Below, piece by piece: positions 62,127 to 64,000 of a stretch of 64,000 bases of DNA. Both the position numbers and the translations under genes were made by a program. A model generated the notes under the pieces. That model had not been told where the DNA came from, made no database searches, and saw nothing but the letters and a program-made list of their open reading frames with translations. Origin of the DNA: Actinomucor elegans (Eukaryota > Mucoromycota > Mucoromycetes > Mucorales > Mucoraceae); contig JAMSLZ010000018.1 in NCBI GenBank assembly GCA_026027325.1, forward strand, positions 248,001 through 312,000, written 5' to 3'. The first letter of the stretch is position 1. Every line of letters begins with the position of its first letter.

Positions 62127-64000
62127 ATGGCTCCAAGCTCAATTGTTTCTTTTAACCCAAGAGCTGTATCAAACTATACTACTTGTTCTACATCCGAATG
62201 TGTAAAAACGGCTCAGTCGATTTTGGATGATATCGATCTTAATGTTGATCCATGTTCTGATTTTTACCAATACACTTGTAATTATGTACATTTGAAGTAT
62301 TTATCATACAAACTAACATACGAGTACCGTAGGTGGCAGTTGGTTAAATAAAGCTGTTATACCAGAAGATCGTTCTTGTATGTACATCCTTATTTATTTC
62401 TAAACATTTATCTAACTTTCATTCTTAGATATCGGTAAACTGGAACGAGCAGATAATAGCAATGCAGAATTATTGCGTACAATCTTGGAAGGCACTTATG
62501 AAGATGCCTATAAGGATCTTTTGAGTACAGATGAAGGTTTCCACCGAGAAGAAGAAGCTGCTATTGACAAGGAAAATTTTGATACCATGCAAAGTTACTA
62601 CAATTTATGCTTAGACAGTCAGCGTATTGACTCACTTGGTCCCACTCCTATCTACGAGAACATTGCTAACATTGAGAATGTATTGTTCCCAGTTAAGGAT
62701 GCCGAGGAAGTATTTACTAGCAACGCCACTCCTGCTCTCAGTAAGGTCTTGGCTTTCTTCTCCAAGAACGGCATTGGTTCCTTGAACTCCATTTATATTG
62801 ATGCCGATGATAAGAACCCATCTATGAATGCCATTCTCTTTGATCAAGTATCTCTTGGGTTGCCTTCCAAAGAGTATTACGAGGATGCCGATACCTTGAA
62901 AAAGTATCAAGCTGGCTTGAACGATGTGCTTTACAAAGTACTCGGTGACTATTCAAATGGTACCGAAGATGCGGCTTTTCGTGCCAAGGAAAGTCAGCGA
63001 AACTCTTTCACGCTTTGGTCAAAAGAAAAGATCGCTGCTGCAGTTGATCGATACATAGCCTTTGAAACGCAATTAGCCAACATATCCATCAAAAAGTAAT
63101 TATTTAATTTAACCTACGTAAACTGCATACCAAACCTTTTCTTTCTGTAATAGTGAAGATTTGCAAGATCCTGTCAAACTGTATAATCCAACTTCAGTTT
63201 CTGAGTTCCAGTCTCGCAACTCTTTGATTGACTGGACTTCTCTCTTGAGCTCTATTCTTCCGATTGACATCAACACAGTTAGCACCATCATCGACAGAAC
63301 ACCTGAATATTATCAACGCCTTCAAGAGTTACTCTCTAGCCGCCAGGTCACACTCCAGACTTTACAAGAGTACTTTGTGGTTCTCTATGTAAGTGAGCAC
63401 ATCTATTCCTTGGACTCTACATCACGAGCTGCTCAGAGGAAGATGGAGGGTGATATCTCCAGCGGTACCTCTACCGAACAACCTCGCTGGAGACAATGTG
63501 TCGGCTATACTAGCAGTACATTCTCCGATTCCTTGGGCCGTTACTACACATTGAAAAAGTTTGGCAGCGAAAATGAAAGAAAAAAGGCCGAAGCCTTTTT
63601 GGTTTCGATTCATAAAGCTTGGTTAGATCGTTTACCAAATATCGAATGGCTTGATGATCAAACAAGAGCCAAGGCTGTAGAAAAGGTATACTCTTTATAT
63701 TAATTCGCTCCTTTTTGTATTAAACAGCTAGTAGGTTAATTTGATTAAACATAAAGTCGGATATAGCATCATATCACCTGATATTAGAAAGCCCAGCTCC
63801 ATCAAGGCTTATTATGATGGTGCGCACGTTAACACAACTAGTTTCTTTGATACACAGCTTTCGATCGGCTTATGGTCCATCAATAAAATGTGGCAAAAGA
63901 CTGGTAAAGAGGTTGATAAAGACGAATGGTTCATGTCTCCTCAGACAGTCAATGCTTATTACGCCCCCAATGTGAATGAAATCGCCATCCCTGCTGGTAT
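62127..64000 (+). CDS. Second M13 (neprilysin-like) zinc metallopeptidase, 3' partial
   Basis: N-terminal and middle part of an M13 peptidase paralogous to the gene at 45527. Exons: 62127-62277, 62333-62377, 62429-63095, 63154-63685 and 63735 to beyond the window. It begins MAPSSIVSF and quickly reaches the Cys-rich family start (VDPCSDFYQYTC-GSW). It continues with LGLPSKEYYED, RWRQCVGYTSS, PNIEWLDDQTRAKAVEK and a segment ending NVNEIAIPAG. The zinc-binding part lies outside the window. The first two splice positions match those of the paralogue (within the Cys of YQYTC and after VIPE), supporting duplication from a common ancestor. Like its paralogue, it has no visible signal peptide or membrane anchor. 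No lesion is seen in the part present. Confidence 0.92.

Overview
The window is nuclear DNA of a filamentous fungus, most likely an early-diverging (Mucoromycota, Mucorales-like) species. The evidence is many short introns of about 45-70 bp with GT(A/G)AG-type donors and CTAAC-like branch sites, AT-rich intergenic DNA with very long A or T homopolymers, and a gene set (Cdc7, Not2, Gcn2, Mhr1, Uds1-type coiled-coil, RasGAP of the Ira/NF1 type) that is clearly fungal. I see no rRNA, tRNA, CRISPR or prokaryotic operon structure. Exon boundaries below were read by hand and checked for phase.

Layout. 1-2943 (+): the rest of a BAR-PH-ArfGAP-ankyrin protein, cut by the window start. 3226-5597 (-): Cdc7/Hsk1 replication kinase. 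6877-7482 (-): a two-domain diverged ubiquitin-like protein. 7821-8320 (-): a possible gene remnant. 9857-12703 (+): an unusual protein with fifteen long-linker C2H2 fingers. 15140-17667 (+): Uds1-type coiled-coil protein. It converges on Not2 (17734-19100, -), which in turn diverges from Mhr1/mL67 (19311-19867, +). 20567-21183 (+): twin-CX9C protein. 21366-22548 (+): LigB/DODA-type dioxygenase. 24689-25506 (+): LOG-family phosphoribohydrolase. 26548-28106 (+): FEN1/XPG-family nuclease. 28905-31638 (-): cullin with an apparent one-base frameshift. 32921-34525 (-): divergent hexokinase. 34677-35531 (-): an eight-exon beta-trefoil (ricin-B-like) gene that simple ORF calling misses. 36079-36923: a foldback element with near-identical 262-bp arms. 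37886-43738 (+): Gcn2. 45527-48203 (+): M13 metallopeptidase with an apparent frameshift. 49354-58410 (-): neurofibromin/Ira RasGAP of about 2,600 residues. 62127 to the end (+): a second M13 metallopeptidase, cut by the window end.

The genes do not form one pathway. Themes are cell-cycle and replication control (Cdc7, FEN1-like nuclease, cullin), nutrient signalling (Gcn2, Ira/NF1, hexokinase-like protein) and mitochondrial proteins (Mhr1, twin CX9C). The most unusual items are the fifteen-finger protein, the tandem ubiquitin-like protein, the hexokinase with degraded nucleotide and sugar motifs, the micro-exon trefoil gene, the FEN1-like nuclease with a long arch insertion, and the foldback element. 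Two single-base frameshifts in otherwise intact genes may be real lesions or assembly errors.
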